A DNA stretch of 64,000 nt from Neobacillus sp. FSL H8-0543 (GTDB taxonomy: Bacteria > Bacillota > Bacilli > Bacillales > Cytobacillaceae). This document shows, in pieces, positions 39,061-48,380 of the stretch. How positions within the stretch are numbered: the first letter of the stretch is position 1; every line of letters starts with the position of its first letter. The notes beneath the pieces were generated by a model. It had not been told where the DNA came from. It worked only from the letters and a program-made list of their open reading frames with translations, and searched no databases. A program made the translations under genes and the position numbers. The stretch is from NCBI RefSeq assembly GCF_038592905.1, contig NZ_CP151943.1, positions 1,150,001 through 1,214,000 on the forward strand, read 5' to 3'.

Positions 39061-39090
39061 AAAAAATCCCCCCTAAAGAATAGGGAGGAT
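39061..39090 (-). terminator. Terminator of leuS
   Basis: Minus strand ATCCTCCC pairs with GGGGGGAT (39090-39083 / 39073-39066), one G-U pair, followed by TTTTT. Confidence 0.75.
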
Positions 39091-39101
39091 GTTTAATTGT
39101 T

Positions 39102-41519
39102 TTAATTTGCTACGATATTGACTAGCTTACCTGGAACCGTAATGACTTTACGTACCGTTTTGCCTTCGATTTGTTCTTTCACGGTCACGTCGTCCATTGC
39201 TATTCCTTCTAGGGCTTCCTTGGTTGCATCTGTTGGCACCATTAGCTTAGCCTTGACCTTTCCATTAACCTGGATGACTATTTCGACCACTTCATCGACT
39301 AGCTTCGCTTCATCATATGCTGGCCAAGATTCATAAGATATTGTGCCACTATAGCCTAGTTTTTCCCAAAGTTCTTCAGCAATATGAGGACAAATAGGTG
39401 CAAGCATTTTTACGAATCCCTCGATATAATCCTTCGGAAGCACTGTCGCTTTGTATGCTTCATTAATAAATACCATCATTTGTGAAATAGCAGTATTAAA
39501 ACGCAGACCTTCGTAGTCCTCCGTAACCTTTTTCACTGTTTGATGATAAACCTTTTCTAGATTTGATACAGCTTCAGTTGATTGGACCTTTGGAGAAATT
39601 TCTCCATTTTCTTCAACTAACAAACGCCAAATACGATCTAAGAAGCGACGTGATCCATCCAATCCATTCGTCGACCAAGCAATCGATGCATCAAGCGGTC
39701 CCATAAACATTTCGTACAACCTTAACGTATCCGCACCATGGCTGTTTACAATATCATCCGGGTTAACGACATTCCCTTTAGACTTGCTCATCTTTTCATT
39801 GCCTTCACCCAAAATCATTCCTTGGTTAAAAAGCTTTTGGAAGGGCTCTTTTGTTGATACTACTCCAATATCATATAAAAATTTATGCCAGAAGCGTGCG
39901 TAAAGTAAGTGAAGTACTGCATGCTCTGCTCCGCCAATATAGATATCCACCGGAAGCCAATGGTTTAGTTTTTCCTTTGATGCAAGTGCTTGATCATTTT
40001 TCGGATCAATATAACGCAAATAATACCAACAGCTGCCCGCCCATTGAGGCATAGTATTCGTTTCCCGTCTACCCTTTTTACCAGTAACTGGGTCAACTAC
40101 ATTTACCCAGTCTGTTATTAAAGCAAGAGGTGATTCTCCTGTACCTGATGGTTTAATTTCCTTTGTTACAGGCAGTGTCAATGGTAGCTCATCTTCTGGT
40201 ACAGCTGTCATTGTTCCATCTTCCCAATGGATTATTGGAATCGGCTCACCCCAATAACGTTGACGGCTGAATAGCCAATCACGAAGACGGAAGGTTACTT
40301 TCTTTGTACCAATATTTTTCTCTTCTAGCCAAGCAATCATTTTTTGAATGGCTTCTGTTTTATCTAATCCATTTAAGAAGTCAGAGTTGATATGTTCTCC
40401 GTCACCAGTATAAGCCTCTTTCTCAATATCTCCGCCAGCAACAACTGCCTTTATCGGTAGACCAAATTCCTTTGCGAATTCATAGTCACGCTCATCATGT
40501 GCTGGAACAGCCATAATGGCACCAGTACCGTAGCTTACTAATACATAATCAGCAATCCAGATTGGCATTTTTTCGCCATTTGCCGGATTGATCGCATAAG
40601 CACCAGTAAACACACCCGTTTTCTCTTTCGCAAGATCTGTACGCTCAAGATCGCTCTTTGTTTTTACTTTATCTAAATAGGCCTCAACTGCTTGACGTTG
40701 TTCGGCTGTAGTAATTTTATCTACAAATGAATGCTCTGGAGCTAGCACTGCATATGTTGCACCAAATAGGGTATCGGGACGAGTTGTGAATACCGTGAAT
40801 GTTTCATCATGTCCTTCAATATTGAAAGTTACTTCGGCACCTTCTGATCGACCAATCCAGTTGCGTTGCATTTCTTTCAGACTTTCCGGCCAATCAAGTT
40901 CCTCAAGGTCTTCAAGTAGCCTGTCACCATAAGCAGTAATTTTTAACATCCATTGCTTCATTGGGCGGCGCTCAACCGGATGGCCACCGCGCTCACTTTT
41001 CCCATCAATGACTTCTTCATTTGCCAAAACAGTCCCAAGTGCGGGACACCAATTGACTGCGACTTCATCAATATAGGCAAGGCCTTTTTCAAATAGCTGT
41101 AAGAAAATCCATTGTGTCCATTTATAATATTCAGGATCTGTCGTGTTTACTTCACGGTCCCAATCATAGGAAAAGCCTAGTGCTTTAATTTGTCTACGAA
41201 AGGTATTAATATTCTGTTCAGTAAATTCTGCCGGGTCGTTACCAGTATCCAATGCATATTGCTCTGCCGGTAGACCAAAGGCATCCCAGCCCATTGGATG
41301 AAGCACATTATAGCCCTGCATCCGCTTTAAACGTGAAAGTATATCTGTTGCTGTATAACCTTCAGGGTGTCCTACATGGAGTCCAGCCCCAGAAGGATAA
41401 GGGAACATATCCAAAGCGTAGAATTTACGTTTATCGTATTCCTCGCTCGTTTTAAATGTCTTTTCCTCTTCCCAAGTCTTTTGCCACTTCTTCTCGATAT
41501 GCTGATGGTTGAAACTCAT
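39102..41519 (-). CDS. leuS: Leucyl-tRNA synthetase
   Basis: Class I synthetase of 805 aa that charges tRNA-Leu. ATP-binding HIGH-like [16 protein letters not shown] near residue 40, the inserted editing domain ([24 protein letters not shown] with its catalytic Asp), [12 protein letters not shown] as the KMSKS loop, then the anticodon-binding alpha domain. Normal length. Expression is set by the T-box leader at 41545-41796. Confidence 0.97.
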   Translation of the reverse strand: MSFNHQHIEKKWQKTWEEEKTFKTSEEYDKRKFYALDMFPYPSGAGLHVGHPEGYTATDILSRLKRMQGYNVLHPMGWDAFGLPAEQYALDTGNDPAEFTEQNINTFRRQIKALGFSYDWDREVNTTDPEYYKWTQWIFLQLFEKGLAYIDEVAVNWCPALGTVLANEEVIDGKSERGGHPVERRPMKQWMLKITAYGDRLLEDLEELDWPESLKEMQRNWIGRSEGAEVTFNIEGHDETFTVFTTRPDTLFGATYAVLAPEHSFVDKITTAEQRQAVEAYLDKVKTKSDLERTDLAKEKTGVFTGAYAINPANGEKMPIWIADYVLVSYGTGAIMAVPAHDERDYEFAKEFGLPIKAVVAGGDIEKEAYTGDGEHINSDFLNGLDKTEAIQKMIAWLEEKNIGTKKVTFRLRDWLFSRQRYWGEPIPIIHWEDGTMTAVPEDELPLTLPVTKEIKPSGTGESPLALITDWVNVVDPVTGKKGRRETNTMPQWAGSCWYYLRYIDPKNDQALASKEKLNHWLPVDIYIGGAEHAVLHLLYARFWHKFLYDIGVVSTKEPFQKLFNQGMILGEGNEKMSKSKGNVVNPDDIVNSHGADTLRLYEMFMGPLDASIAWSTNGLDGSRRFLDRIWRLLVEENGEISPKVQSTEAVSNLEKVYHQTVKKVTEDYEGLRFNTAISQMMVFINEAYKATVLPKDYIEGFVKMLAPICPHIAEELWEKLGYSGTISYESWPAYDEAKLVDEVVEIVIQVNGKVKAKLMVPTDATKEALEGIAMDDVTVKEQIEGKTVRKVITVPGKLVNIVAN

Positions 41520-41544
41520 AATATTTTCCTCCTAAAAAAAATAA

Positions 41545-41796
41545 AAAACCCCTCATCCCAAAAAAGGGACGAGAGGATTGTATGTATCTTCCCGCGGTAC
41601 CACCCACATTAGTGTTGTAAACACTCGCTTCATTCATCCTTAACGCGGAATACGGCAAACATTACTATAACTTTCACGTTTGCAACTCATAGGCGAGTTC
41701 ATGATGTACCCGATTGACTTGCACCAGCCGTCAATTCTCTATAGTCAGGTATAAATCACTACTACTCCTAATCAAAGTCATTCATTATTAAGTATT
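41545..41796 (-). promoter_or_regulatory. T-box riboswitch leader of leuS (Leu specifier CUC)
   Basis: Minus strand: Stem I has the conserved AGAGA and GGTGCAA elements; the specifier loop reads GAACTCGCC with codon CTC (41697-41695). The T-box core TGGGTGGTACCGCG is at 41606-41593. The terminator CCTCTCGTCCC/GGGATGAGGGG plus T-run covers 41577-41543. Uncharged tRNA-Leu would favour the antiterminator and raise leuS. Confidence 0.93.
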
Positions 41797-41802
41797 ACGG
41801 TT

Positions 41803-41831
41803 ATTGTATTAAATTTACCAACAATATGCAA
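41803..41831 (-). promoter_or_regulatory. SigA promoter of the leuS T-box transcript
   Basis: Minus strand TTGCAT (41831-41826), 17 nt, TACAAT (41808-41803). Confidence 0.7.
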
Positions 41832-41887
41832 GTAGGGATTAAGCCTAAATCCAGTTTAACCGTATCAACATCAATTTAAACCAAATA

Positions 41888-41974
41888 GACAGTGAGCGAA
41901 AAGCCCACTGTCCTCTCCAGGTGGACAGTGTCCACGGGTGGTGCCTGTCACCGTGTCACTTTATTGTGACACGG
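41888..41974. repeat. Cluster of three GTGxCA-type hairpins at the yttB end
   Basis: Stems 41888-41894/41906-41912 (7 bp), 41921-41927/41929-41935 (7 bp, 1-nt centre) and 41951-41959/41966-41974 (9 bp). The last spans the yttB stop codon. It looks like a repeat-derived terminator region. Confidence 0.6.
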
Positions 41975-43160
41975 TTGATGCTGTTACTACTAATGGTTCT
42001 TTTTTCAAACCACGGTCGTAGATGATGGTTGTGAGTATAGCGATTAGGAATAGGCCAATAAGTACGTAGAATAAGGCAGACATACTATATAGATCAACGA
42101 TCATTCCTCCCAGTAATGGTCCGACCATTCTGCCACCAGTTGCGGTACTGTTTACGATGCCTTGGTAGAATCCTTCCCTGCCTTTTGGTGCTAAGTTGAA
42201 GGCGATCGTTGGGACTGCCGGCCAGATAAACATTTCACCAATGGTTAGGATAATCATTCCGACTAAAAATCCAGTAAAAGCGCTGGCATTGCCTGCAACT
42301 AAGAAAGAAACAATAAATATTCCCATTCCAATGATTATTTGTACCTTTAGTGTAGTAGCTAGGCGTTTAATTAATCCATTCAATAATGGTTGACCAAGAA
42401 CAATTAATGCTCCATTAATTGTCCATAATAGGCTGTATTGCATTAAAGAAATATTAATTTCTTGTGTGTAAGTCGCAATAGTTGTCTGCCATTGAACATA
42501 ACCCACCCAGCATAACAGATAACCCGTACAAAGAATTAATAACGCATATAGTTTCACTCGACTTTTCAATACTACTCCATTTGCAAGAGAGTTGTTGGCT
42601 TGTTTTACAGCCCCTGCCTCAATTCCTTTATAACCAAATACAGCGATTAGTAAAAAGATGACAAACATAATTGTGTTGGCAAGGAAGATTAAATCAAAAG
42701 AATAATTAGCAACAATCCCTCCAAGAGCTGCACCGACGGCTACACCTAAGTTTTGTGCCACATAGATAGCGTTGAAGGCTTTGCGACCGCCCTCTTTCCA
42801 TACTGAACCTGCCATAGCAAACATTGCTGGGAAAATCACACCAGTTCCAAAGCCAATAAGGATTTGAAAGACAATGTATTCTGGCCAGCCGTGCCAAAAC
42901 GTTAATCCAACAAGGGCTGAAAGGGTGATGGAGATTCCTAGTAGAATCGATTTATAGCCACCAATTTTATCAAATAAACTACCGCCATATAGATTTCCAA
43001 TGACGCTAGCTCCTGCATTTAACATTAATACTACACCTGCAACCGATAACGATTTACCTAAATGATCGTGAATATAGATGGTATTTAAAGGCCATAAAAA
43101 AGAAGAGCCTGTTACATTCACTGCCATTCCAATGATTAAGAGCCATAAGGCACGTGGCAC
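41961..43160 (-). CDS. yttB: MFS transporter (YttB-like)
   Basis: 399 aa, twelve membrane helices, major facilitator superfamily. The loop 2-3 motif GNLYGGSLFDKIGGYKSILLG is the MFS antiporter signature, so drug or metabolite efflux is likely; substrate unknown. GTG start 7 nt after AAAGGAGC. The last codons (VSQ stop) fall within a hairpin repeat. Confidence 0.85.
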   Translation of the reverse strand: MPRALWLLIIGMAVNVTGSSFLWPLNTIYIHDHLGKSLSVAGVVLMLNAGASVIGNLYGGSLFDKIGGYKSILLGISITLSALVGLTFWHGWPEYIVFQILIGFGTGVIFPAMFAMAGSVWKEGGRKAFNAIYVAQNLGVAVGAALGGIVANYSFDLIFLANTIMFVIFLLIAVFGYKGIEAGAVKQANNSLANGVVLKSRVKLYALLILCTGYLLCWVGYVQWQTTIATYTQEINISLMQYSLLWTINGALIVLGQPLLNGLIKRLATTLKVQIIIGMGIFIVSFLVAGNASAFTGFLVGMIILTIGEMFIWPAVPTIAFNLAPKGREGFYQGIVNSTATGGRMVGPLLGGMIVDLYSMSALFYVLIGLFLIAILTTIIYDRGLKKEPLVVTASTVSQ

Positions 43161-43427
43161 GAAAACCGCTCCTTTACCTATTAACTATTTAATTTCCAAA
43201 GGTTATTTTATTCCTATTTCTGATTCCGTGCAATCTCTTTTTGTTTTCTATTTTTCAGTCATGAGATGGATTTGCTCTCCATTGGCTACCATAGTTGCTC
43301 TTTCCTTTTGGCTTCAGTCGCGCGAGATTCAGCCTCGATTCCGCGCAATTCAGCGTTTATTCCGCGACACGCAACAAATCCTTCATCCAATTGACAGTTA
43401 GACAAAAATTTGTCACAATAATCATTA
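43161..43427. other. Intergenic stretch between yttB and the nrf operon
   Basis: No gene supported. Around 43318-43372 lie imperfect direct repeats of 21-23 bp built on CGCGC-ATTCAGC-ATTC, with local GC content above the flanks. Confidence 0.5.
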
Positions 43428-43462
43428 GAAAACACTGTTCTCCTAAGAGAAACAGTGTTTTC
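43428..43462 (-). terminator. Terminator of the nrf operon
   Basis: A 12-bp perfect stem GAAAACACTGTT (43428-43439) / 43451-43462. Confidence 0.75.
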
Positions 43463-43542
43463 CTCACCGAATTATTTTAGGCTCTTACTCTAAACTTCTT
43501 ATTCTTTCTTGGTCGGACGAATTAAGAGTTTAGTGGAAGGGT

Positions 43543-44994
43543 CTATTTTTTTACTGCTGGTGCTACTGGTTGTTGTGCAGGGAAATAGCTATTTACGGCA
43601 TGGTCTTTTTTCTTAAAGTTATCTGTTTCTGCCTGAACAGCCTTTTTCACCTTTTCAATTTCCTGGTCAAGCTCCTTCATATCGACACCTTTTTTAACTA
43701 ACTCTTCAGTTGCAAGACGAATCGCATTATTTGATTGAACAGTTGATTCTCTTAATGAATCCATTGATCCTTGTGGATTGTGGAAGCCTGAAGAATTTTC
43801 TGCTGCAACAAAATCCCAGAACCATTGACCCTTACGGACAAATTCCTGTGCTTGCTTGATCTTGTCTTCGCTTACACCAGAAGTAATCATTTTGTTTACA
43901 TAATAATGTGCAGTTGTTGATATATTCTGTGCTTCATGTAAAGCACTAAAGTTCGTTTCTTGTATGTCAGCAACACGGTCTTTTAATTTATCTAAATCAC
44001 GGTCACCGTGACATTGTCCGCAAGATGTGTCCATTGTTTTAAGCGGTGAAGTCCACCAGTGGGATGTAATCTTTCTCTTTCCATCAACACGCTCAAACGG
44101 CATATGGCAATCTGCGCAGCTAACGTTTGCTTTTCCGTGTGTGCCTTGTGCATGTGTTTCGAATTCAGAGTGCTGTGCCTTTAACATTGGCGCTCCTGAA
44201 ATATTGCTAATCCAGTCTTTTTCGAAGCCGTTTTCTTTAGCAATTGTATTATAGTATTCATATATATCTTCTGGTTTGAAGCCTTCAGCCCATGGGAAGA
44301 TAACTTCACTATTACTAGCAGCAAAATGATATTCCACGTGACACTGACCGCAAACATAGCTACGCATATCGTTCTTAGTCGGATTAGAAACATCAATACC
44401 TTGGGATTCTAAACCTTTCGTGAAGCTAGGACGAGTGATGCGTAAATCCATTGTCTCTGGATCATGACAATCAGAACAGCCGATTGGCGAGTGGCCCATT
44501 GCTTCACCTTTCGTCCAAATCTCACTATTAAAATTTGCCCCCCAATAGTCGTCGCCCATTTCTTCAAGCATTTGTGGGACTGCAGTAGATTTACACGTAT
44601 AGCATGAACCAACTGATTTATCAGTAATACGTTTAACATTTTTTATGTCTTCAAGTGCGTACGTATGACCGCGGTCCTCATTATATTCAACAGCGAAACC
44701 ATATCCGTTGAAAAGTACTGGTAGTAGTGGCTCTTTATCCGGATCGTACTTGCTACGTTTTACTGAACCGCCGTAAGTTGTGTCTTCCATTTTTTCATTT
44801 TTCATATAGCTATTATATTGAAGCGGAAATAAATCTTTGAACGCTTCATTGCTTATCTCATCTGCAGAAAGGCCTGTAGTCTCCTTGGAATCTGATGCAT
44901 TTGCTGTTTTGCTCTCACCGTCATTACTACAACCTGTAATGATTAGGACAAATGTCAACAGAAGGAGGTATGCCCCATAACGGAACCTCTTCAT
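43543..44994 (-). CDS. nrfA: Ammonia-forming cytochrome c nitrite reductase NrfA
   Basis: Pentahaem enzyme that reduces nitrite to ammonium by six electrons at the outer face of the membrane during anaerobic respiration. 483 aa. The lipobox IITGC (Cys22) makes it a lipoprotein. The catalytic haem is bound by CYTCK (131-135), the four others by CSDCH (173), CGQCH (215), CADCH (293) and CGQCH (325). HAQGTHG precedes haem 4. NrfH lies 2 nt upstream and should anchor and feed it electrons from menaquinol. Confidence 0.97.
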   Translation of the reverse strand: MKRFRYGAYLLLLTFVLIITGCSNDGESKTANASDSKETTGLSADEISNEAFKDLFPLQYNSYMKNEKMEDTTYGGSVKRSKYDPDKEPLLPVLFNGYGFAVEYNEDRGHTYALEDIKNVKRITDKSVGSCYTCKSTAVPQMLEEMGDDYWGANFNSEIWTKGEAMGHSPIGCSDCHDPETMDLRITRPSFTKGLESQGIDVSNPTKNDMRSYVCGQCHVEYHFAASNSEVIFPWAEGFKPEDIYEYYNTIAKENGFEKDWISNISGAPMLKAQHSEFETHAQGTHGKANVSCADCHMPFERVDGKRKITSHWWTSPLKTMDTSCGQCHGDRDLDKLKDRVADIQETNFSALHEAQNISTTAHYYVNKMITSGVSEDKIKQAQEFVRKGQWFWDFVAAENSSGFHNPQGSMDSLRESTVQSNNAIRLATEELVKKGVDMKELDQEIEKVKKAVQAETDNFKKKDHAVNSYFPAQQPVAPAVKK

Positions 44995-44996
44995 TC

Positions 44997-45521
44997 TTAA
45001 AATCCTCCCTTAATTTTTAATAAATCGCCTGATTTAGCTGGCTTATCAAATGTATCATCTTTAAAGTCTGCTCCATGTGGTACTGTTTGGTGACAGGACA
45101 TACAGTTGTCTTTAGAATCATGTGATACATTCGTAACCGTACTTGCATGACAGTCTGCACAATTTTGATTAATGACTCTCATCGTACGTGAGGTCGCATA
45201 AATCCGATCTGGTATATCCTCAGTACCTAGAGTATTGTAGTAGATATGAGTCATACCCGCGCGACCTTTAAAAAATAATTTCCCTACCTCACTTTCATGC
45301 GGCAGGTGGCAATCATTGCACTGCAACTCCGAGTGAGTGGAATCAACGAAGGATGTATAAACATTTTCCATCGTGTGGCAATTTTGGCAGAAATTCGGGG
45401 AATCTAAGTAAGCCATTGTTTTTACTGTTCCGAAAGATAGAGCGACACCTACTAACAAAGCCACTACTAATAACACCCTTTTATCGATGGCCATCAATTT
45501 TTTGAACCATTTTTTAAACAT
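44997..45521 (-). CDS. nrfH: NapC/NrfH-type tetrahaem cytochrome c, NrfA partner
   Basis: Membrane quinol dehydrogenase subunit of the nitrite reductase complex. 174 aa from ATG 45521, which stands right after GGGAGGTGAAAAG (the frame opens at 45596 without such a site). One N-terminal helix (VLLVVALLVGVALSFGTV, about 16-33), then four CxxCH haem sites at residues 45, 68, 121 and 140. It carries electrons from menaquinol to NrfA. Confidence 0.95.
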   Translation of the reverse strand: MFKKWFKKLMAIDKRVLLVVALLVGVALSFGTVKTMAYLDSPNFCQNCHTMENVYTSFVDSTHSELQCNDCHLPHESEVGKLFFKGRAGMTHIYYNTLGTEDIPDRIYATSRTMRVINQNCADCHASTVTNVSHDSKDNCMSCHQTVPHGADFKDDTFDKPAKSGDLLKIKGGF

Positions 45522-45607
45522 CTTTTCACCTCCCATATAATATCTTTCTCTCTCTAAAAATTTATATAATAAAGTACTTTCGCACTTTACCACCAAAAGG
45601 AATGGTA

Positions 45608-46423
45608 TTACTTTTTTCTTCTTTTCACTAAAATGATCATCCCACCAATAGCGATTAAGCCAATTACACTAAAAGCAGCTATTTCAAGCATATTCAAATC
45701 ATTTTTAGTCTCTTTATTTTGAACTGGTTCATCATCAACAAATTCGACAGTTGGTTTTGTTTCACTACGCTCATACTTCATTGAAAAACTTTTTGAATCT
45801 CCCGCTTTTAACCCTTGAAAATTATAAGAAAATATCCCTTCTTCATCTGCATGGGTTTGCTTTTTTTCTGGTTCAGGATCTAGCACAATATTTTCCGCCA
45901 TTAGCGGTTGGATAAACGAAACATTGAACAGACTGATATCAGCAAAACTTTTAAATTGATAGTCAAGTGACTTTTTTTCTTTATCAACAGTTAATTTATC
46001 TGTGTAATATTCAACGACAAATTTATATACTTCATTCGGCTGTATTTCCTCACTAGTTGTCCAAGAAATGGTTCCTTTATCCTCGTCGATTGTGTATTCA
46101 ATCTCATATACCTTTGATAAATCACTTGAGTAATCTGCAACATAGCCAACACGGAAGTTCTTCTCGTCCATTGGTAGGGGAATTTCGATTTGTCCTTTTT
46201 GCGGCTGATCCGTCTGGTTAAGCATTGTTCCCTGGTAACCAATTAATAACGGGGGGTGCTCTTTCTTTTCATCATTTGGATGGTAAGCAAACTCAGGCAT
46301 AACCTTAATAGATAACTCTTCAAAGGTTAGGATATTTTTATTTTCCTCGGCAGTTGTTATTGATGGATATATCATTAGCAATAAACAAAAAAGAATGTTT
46401 AGAATGACCAGGTATTTTTTCAT
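45608..46423 (-). CDS. Exported, membrane-anchored protein of the nrf operon
   Basis: Not recognised. About 271 aa: signal peptide (YLVILNILFCLLLMIYPSITTA), an extracytoplasmic domain rich in beta strands (QKGQIEIPLPMDEKNFRVGY, TISWTTSEEIQPNEVYKFVVEYY), and a C-terminal helix IAAFSVIGLIAIGGMIILV with a KRRKK anchor. No CxxCH haem site and no Cys pair. It starts the nrf transcript behind two Fnr-type dyads, so it may help assemble, tether or protect NrfHA. Start ATG 46423 is 9 nt after AAAGGA; 46429 is the alternative. Confidence 0.8.
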   Translation of the reverse strand: MKKYLVILNILFCLLLMIYPSITTAEENKNILTFEELSIKVMPEFAYHPNDEKKEHPPLLIGYQGTMLNQTDQPQKGQIEIPLPMDEKNFRVGYVADYSSDLSKVYEIEYTIDEDKGTISWTTSEEIQPNEVYKFVVEYYTDKLTVDKEKKSLDYQFKSFADISLFNVSFIQPLMAENIVLDPEPEKKQTHADEEGIFSYNFQGLKAGDSKSFSMKYERSETKPTVEFVDDEPVQNKETKNDLNMLEIAAFSVIGLIAIGGMIILVKRRKK

Positions 46424-46454
46424 TTTCATGCTTCCTTTCAGGATGTGAATAAAT

Positions 46455-46470
46455 TGTGAACGCATTCACA
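46455..46470 (-). promoter_or_regulatory. Fnr/CRP-type dyad, proximal
   Basis: TGTGA-N6-TCACA, perfect dyad. It lies only 32 nt from the start codon, too close for class II activation, so it may repress or modulate. Confidence 0.7.
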
Positions 46471-46592
46471 ATAAAATGTAAAAAAAATTAATAAACATTT
46501 TATTCTTAAATTATTAAAAATTTTTGAATTTTCCGCGAGCACATTGATACCTTATTTATATCTTATTTATCCCATTTTAGCCTAACTCAATC

Positions 46593-46608
46593 TGTGACCT
46601 AAATCACA
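46593..46608 (-). promoter_or_regulatory. Fnr/CRP-type dyad, distal, of the nrf operon
   Basis: TGTGA-N6-TCACA, perfect. On the minus strand GATAAAT lies about 30 nt beyond its centre, the spacing expected of a -10 for a class II Fnr promoter. Confidence 0.75.
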
Positions 46609-46686
46609 AAAATAATTTGAGATATTTCTAATTTGTGAACACGGATTTTTCCTTATTTACACTGTGTTTTCTATGTTTTTCTCAAT

Positions 46687-46719
46687 AAAAAGCCCTCAAC
46701 GGATTGTTGAAGGCTTTTT
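46687..46719 (-). terminator. Terminator after the ytzC gene pair
   Basis: AAAAGCCcTCAAC (46688-46700) pairs with 46705-46718; U-run on the minus strand. Confidence 0.8.
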
Positions 46720-46732
46720 GCTTTTAGGATGA

Positions 46733-46903
46733 TTAATTCTTTTCTTGATGGAATTTAGATTTTACAGGCTGTCCGCCTGAATCTTCATATTTCTTCTTTG
46801 CTTGTTTTACAATATCAAAATCTTTTCCCGCCTCAAGATCTTGATTATTGATTCCATTACGTGTTTTTTGTTCAGGATTTTGTTGTTTCGAGCGCTTTTT
46901 CAA
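46733..46903 (-). CDS. Small hydrophilic protein downstream of ytzC
   Basis: 56 aa, unrecognised: begins MKKRSKQQNPEQKTRNGINN, continues LEAGKDFDIVKQAKKKYEDS, ends KFHQEKN. Very charged, Gln/Asn-rich, no Cys or Trp, reminiscent of small spore-coat or acid-soluble proteins, but I cannot assign it. TTG start 7 nt after GGAGGAAGGGGAG; its TTG overlaps the ytzC stop in TTGA, indicating translational coupling. Confidence 0.7.
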   Translation of the reverse strand: MKKRSKQQNPEQKTRNGINNQDLEAGKDFDIVKQAKKKYEDSGGQPVKSKFHQEKN

Positions 46904-47193
46904 GAGTATTCTCCCCTTCCTCCTGCCGTATGGCCTCCCTGTAAAATCATCGTATTTTGCATCTGCTGTATCTGAAGCCTCATCCGATGAAGCTGATCCC
47001 GCTGCTGGGCGTTGGCGCTATGTGCCATCTTGGCAATATCCTGATATGTTTGTTCCAGTCGCTGCAACGCTGTCGTATAATCATCATCGTTATAGTGCTC
47101 CTGAAGGCTACTTTCTTTAAATTCATCCTGGGCATATCGAATAGCATCCTCACATTGCTGCATTAACTCACTCATTGAATCACGAGTAGCCAT
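46900..47193 (-). CDS. ytzC: YtzC, DUF2524 protein
   Basis: 97 residues, nearly all helical and polar (MATRDSMSELMQQCEDAIRY, LQRLEQTYQDIAKMAHSANAQQRDQLHRM), matching DUF2524/YtzC of unknown function. GGGGG lies 7 nt before the ATG. Coupled to a 56-aa gene by a 4-base overlap. Divergent from ytqA. Confidence 0.87.
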   Translation of the reverse strand: MATRDSMSELMQQCEDAIRYAQDEFKESSLQEHYNDDDYTTALQRLEQTYQDIAKMAHSANAQQRDQLHRMRLQIQQMQNTMILQGGHTAGGRGEYS

Positions 47194-47231
47194 CTTAAAA
47201 CCCCCTTATATTTATAAAGCACCCACTATTT

Positions 47232-47265
47232 ATAAGAAATGAAGCAAAAACGCTTCATTTCTTAT
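47232..47265. other. 14-bp perfect inverted repeat between ytzC and ytqA
   Basis: ATAAGAAATGAAGC (47232-47245), 6-nt centre, exact complement 47252-47265. It has no T-run and lies between divergent genes: an operator or structured leader rather than a terminator. Confidence 0.6.
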
Positions 47266-47416
47266 TGTGTTCTCTCTTGTCTTTCCTATTACACCAAGCA
47301 AACGATAATTACTGGCAATTTCCTTGAAAGATTTACAATTGGATATACCACTAACTTCGTGTTAGAATTCAACTATTATTCATAAAAAATTTTTATACAA
47401 AAAGGAGGTTGCTGAT

Positions 47417-48379
47417 ATGATTCAGACCAACCCTTTTCCATATGCATCCGATGATAAACGATACCATACGTGGAATTACCACCTCCGCCAACAATTTGGC
47501 CATAAGGTTTTTAAGGTGGCTTTGGATGGCGGTTTTGACTGCCCAAACCGGGATGGCACTGTCGCACATGGCGGTTGTACATTTTGCAGCGCTTCCGGTT
47601 CCGGAGATTTTGCAGGTAACCGTGTCGAAACACTAGAAACACAATTTCAAGAAATCAAGGAAAAAATGCATACAAAATGGAAAGACGGGAAATACATGGC
47701 GTATTTTCAGGCATTCACAAACACACACGCGCCTGTTGATGTCCTTCGTGAAAAATTTGAAACAGTGCTTAAACAGGAGGGAGTTGTTGGATTATCCATC
47801 GCCACTCGACCTGATTGCCTCCCTGATGATGTTGTTGAATATTTAGCTGAGCTGAACGAAAGAACCTATCTTTGGGTAGAGCTTGGCTTACAAACCGTTC
47901 ATGAACGGACTGCTCTTTTAATTAATCGTGCCCATGATTTCCAGTGCTATGTTGAAGGCGTCAATAAGCTAAGAAAACACGGGATCCGAATTTGCTCGCA
48001 CATCATAAATGGCTTGCCGCTTGAATCTACTGAAATGATGATGAAAACAGCTCGTGAAGTGGCCAAGCTTGATGTCCAAGGAATAAAAATTCATTTACTG
48101 CATCTGCTCAAAGGTACACCGATGGTTAAACAATATGAAAAGGGCATGCTAGATTTTCTTTCTCAAGAGGATTATGTAAATTTAGTATGTGACCAATTGG
48201 AGATTTTACCGCCAGAAATGATTGTCCATCGCATTACTGGTGATGGACCGATTGATTTGATGGTCGGACCGATGTGGAGTGTAAACAAGTGGGAAGTACT
48301 TAATGCTATTGATGCGGAGCTAAAAAGACGAGACAGTTATCAAGGTAAATTTTATCAAGTGAGTAAAGCTGGGATTTAA
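47417..48379 (+). CDS. ytqA: Radical SAM protein YtqA (TIGR01212 family)
   Basis: 320 aa. The cluster motif is the extended CPNRDGTVAHGGCTFC (Cys at ~35, 47, 50), as in YhcC-like radical SAM proteins that resemble Elp3. YLWVELGLQTVHERT and CSHIINGLPLE are typical. The substrate is unknown; the next gene, a methyltransferase-like YtqB, suggests a shared tRNA or small-molecule modification. AAGGAGG ribosome site. Confidence 0.9.
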   Translation: MIQTNPFPYASDDKRYHTWNYHLRQQFGHKVFKVALDGGFDCPNRDGTVAHGGCTFCSASGSGDFAGNRVETLETQFQEIKEKMHTKWKDGKYMAYFQAFTNTHAPVDVLREKFETVLKQEGVVGLSIATRPDCLPDDVVEYLAELNERTYLWVELGLQTVHERTALLINRAHDFQCYVEGVNKLRKHGIRICSHIINGLPLESTEMMMKTAREVAKLDVQGIKIHLLHLLKGTPMVKQYEKGMLDFLSQEDYVNLVCDQLEILPPEMIVHRITGDGPIDLMVGPMWSVNKWEVLNAIDAELKRRDSYQGKFYQVSKAGI

Positions 48380-48380
48380 T

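Noticed and set aside
41452..41658. 68-codon frame over the leuS leader
   Set aside because: It lies within the T-box leader and its terminator, whose conserved RNA elements explain the sequence.
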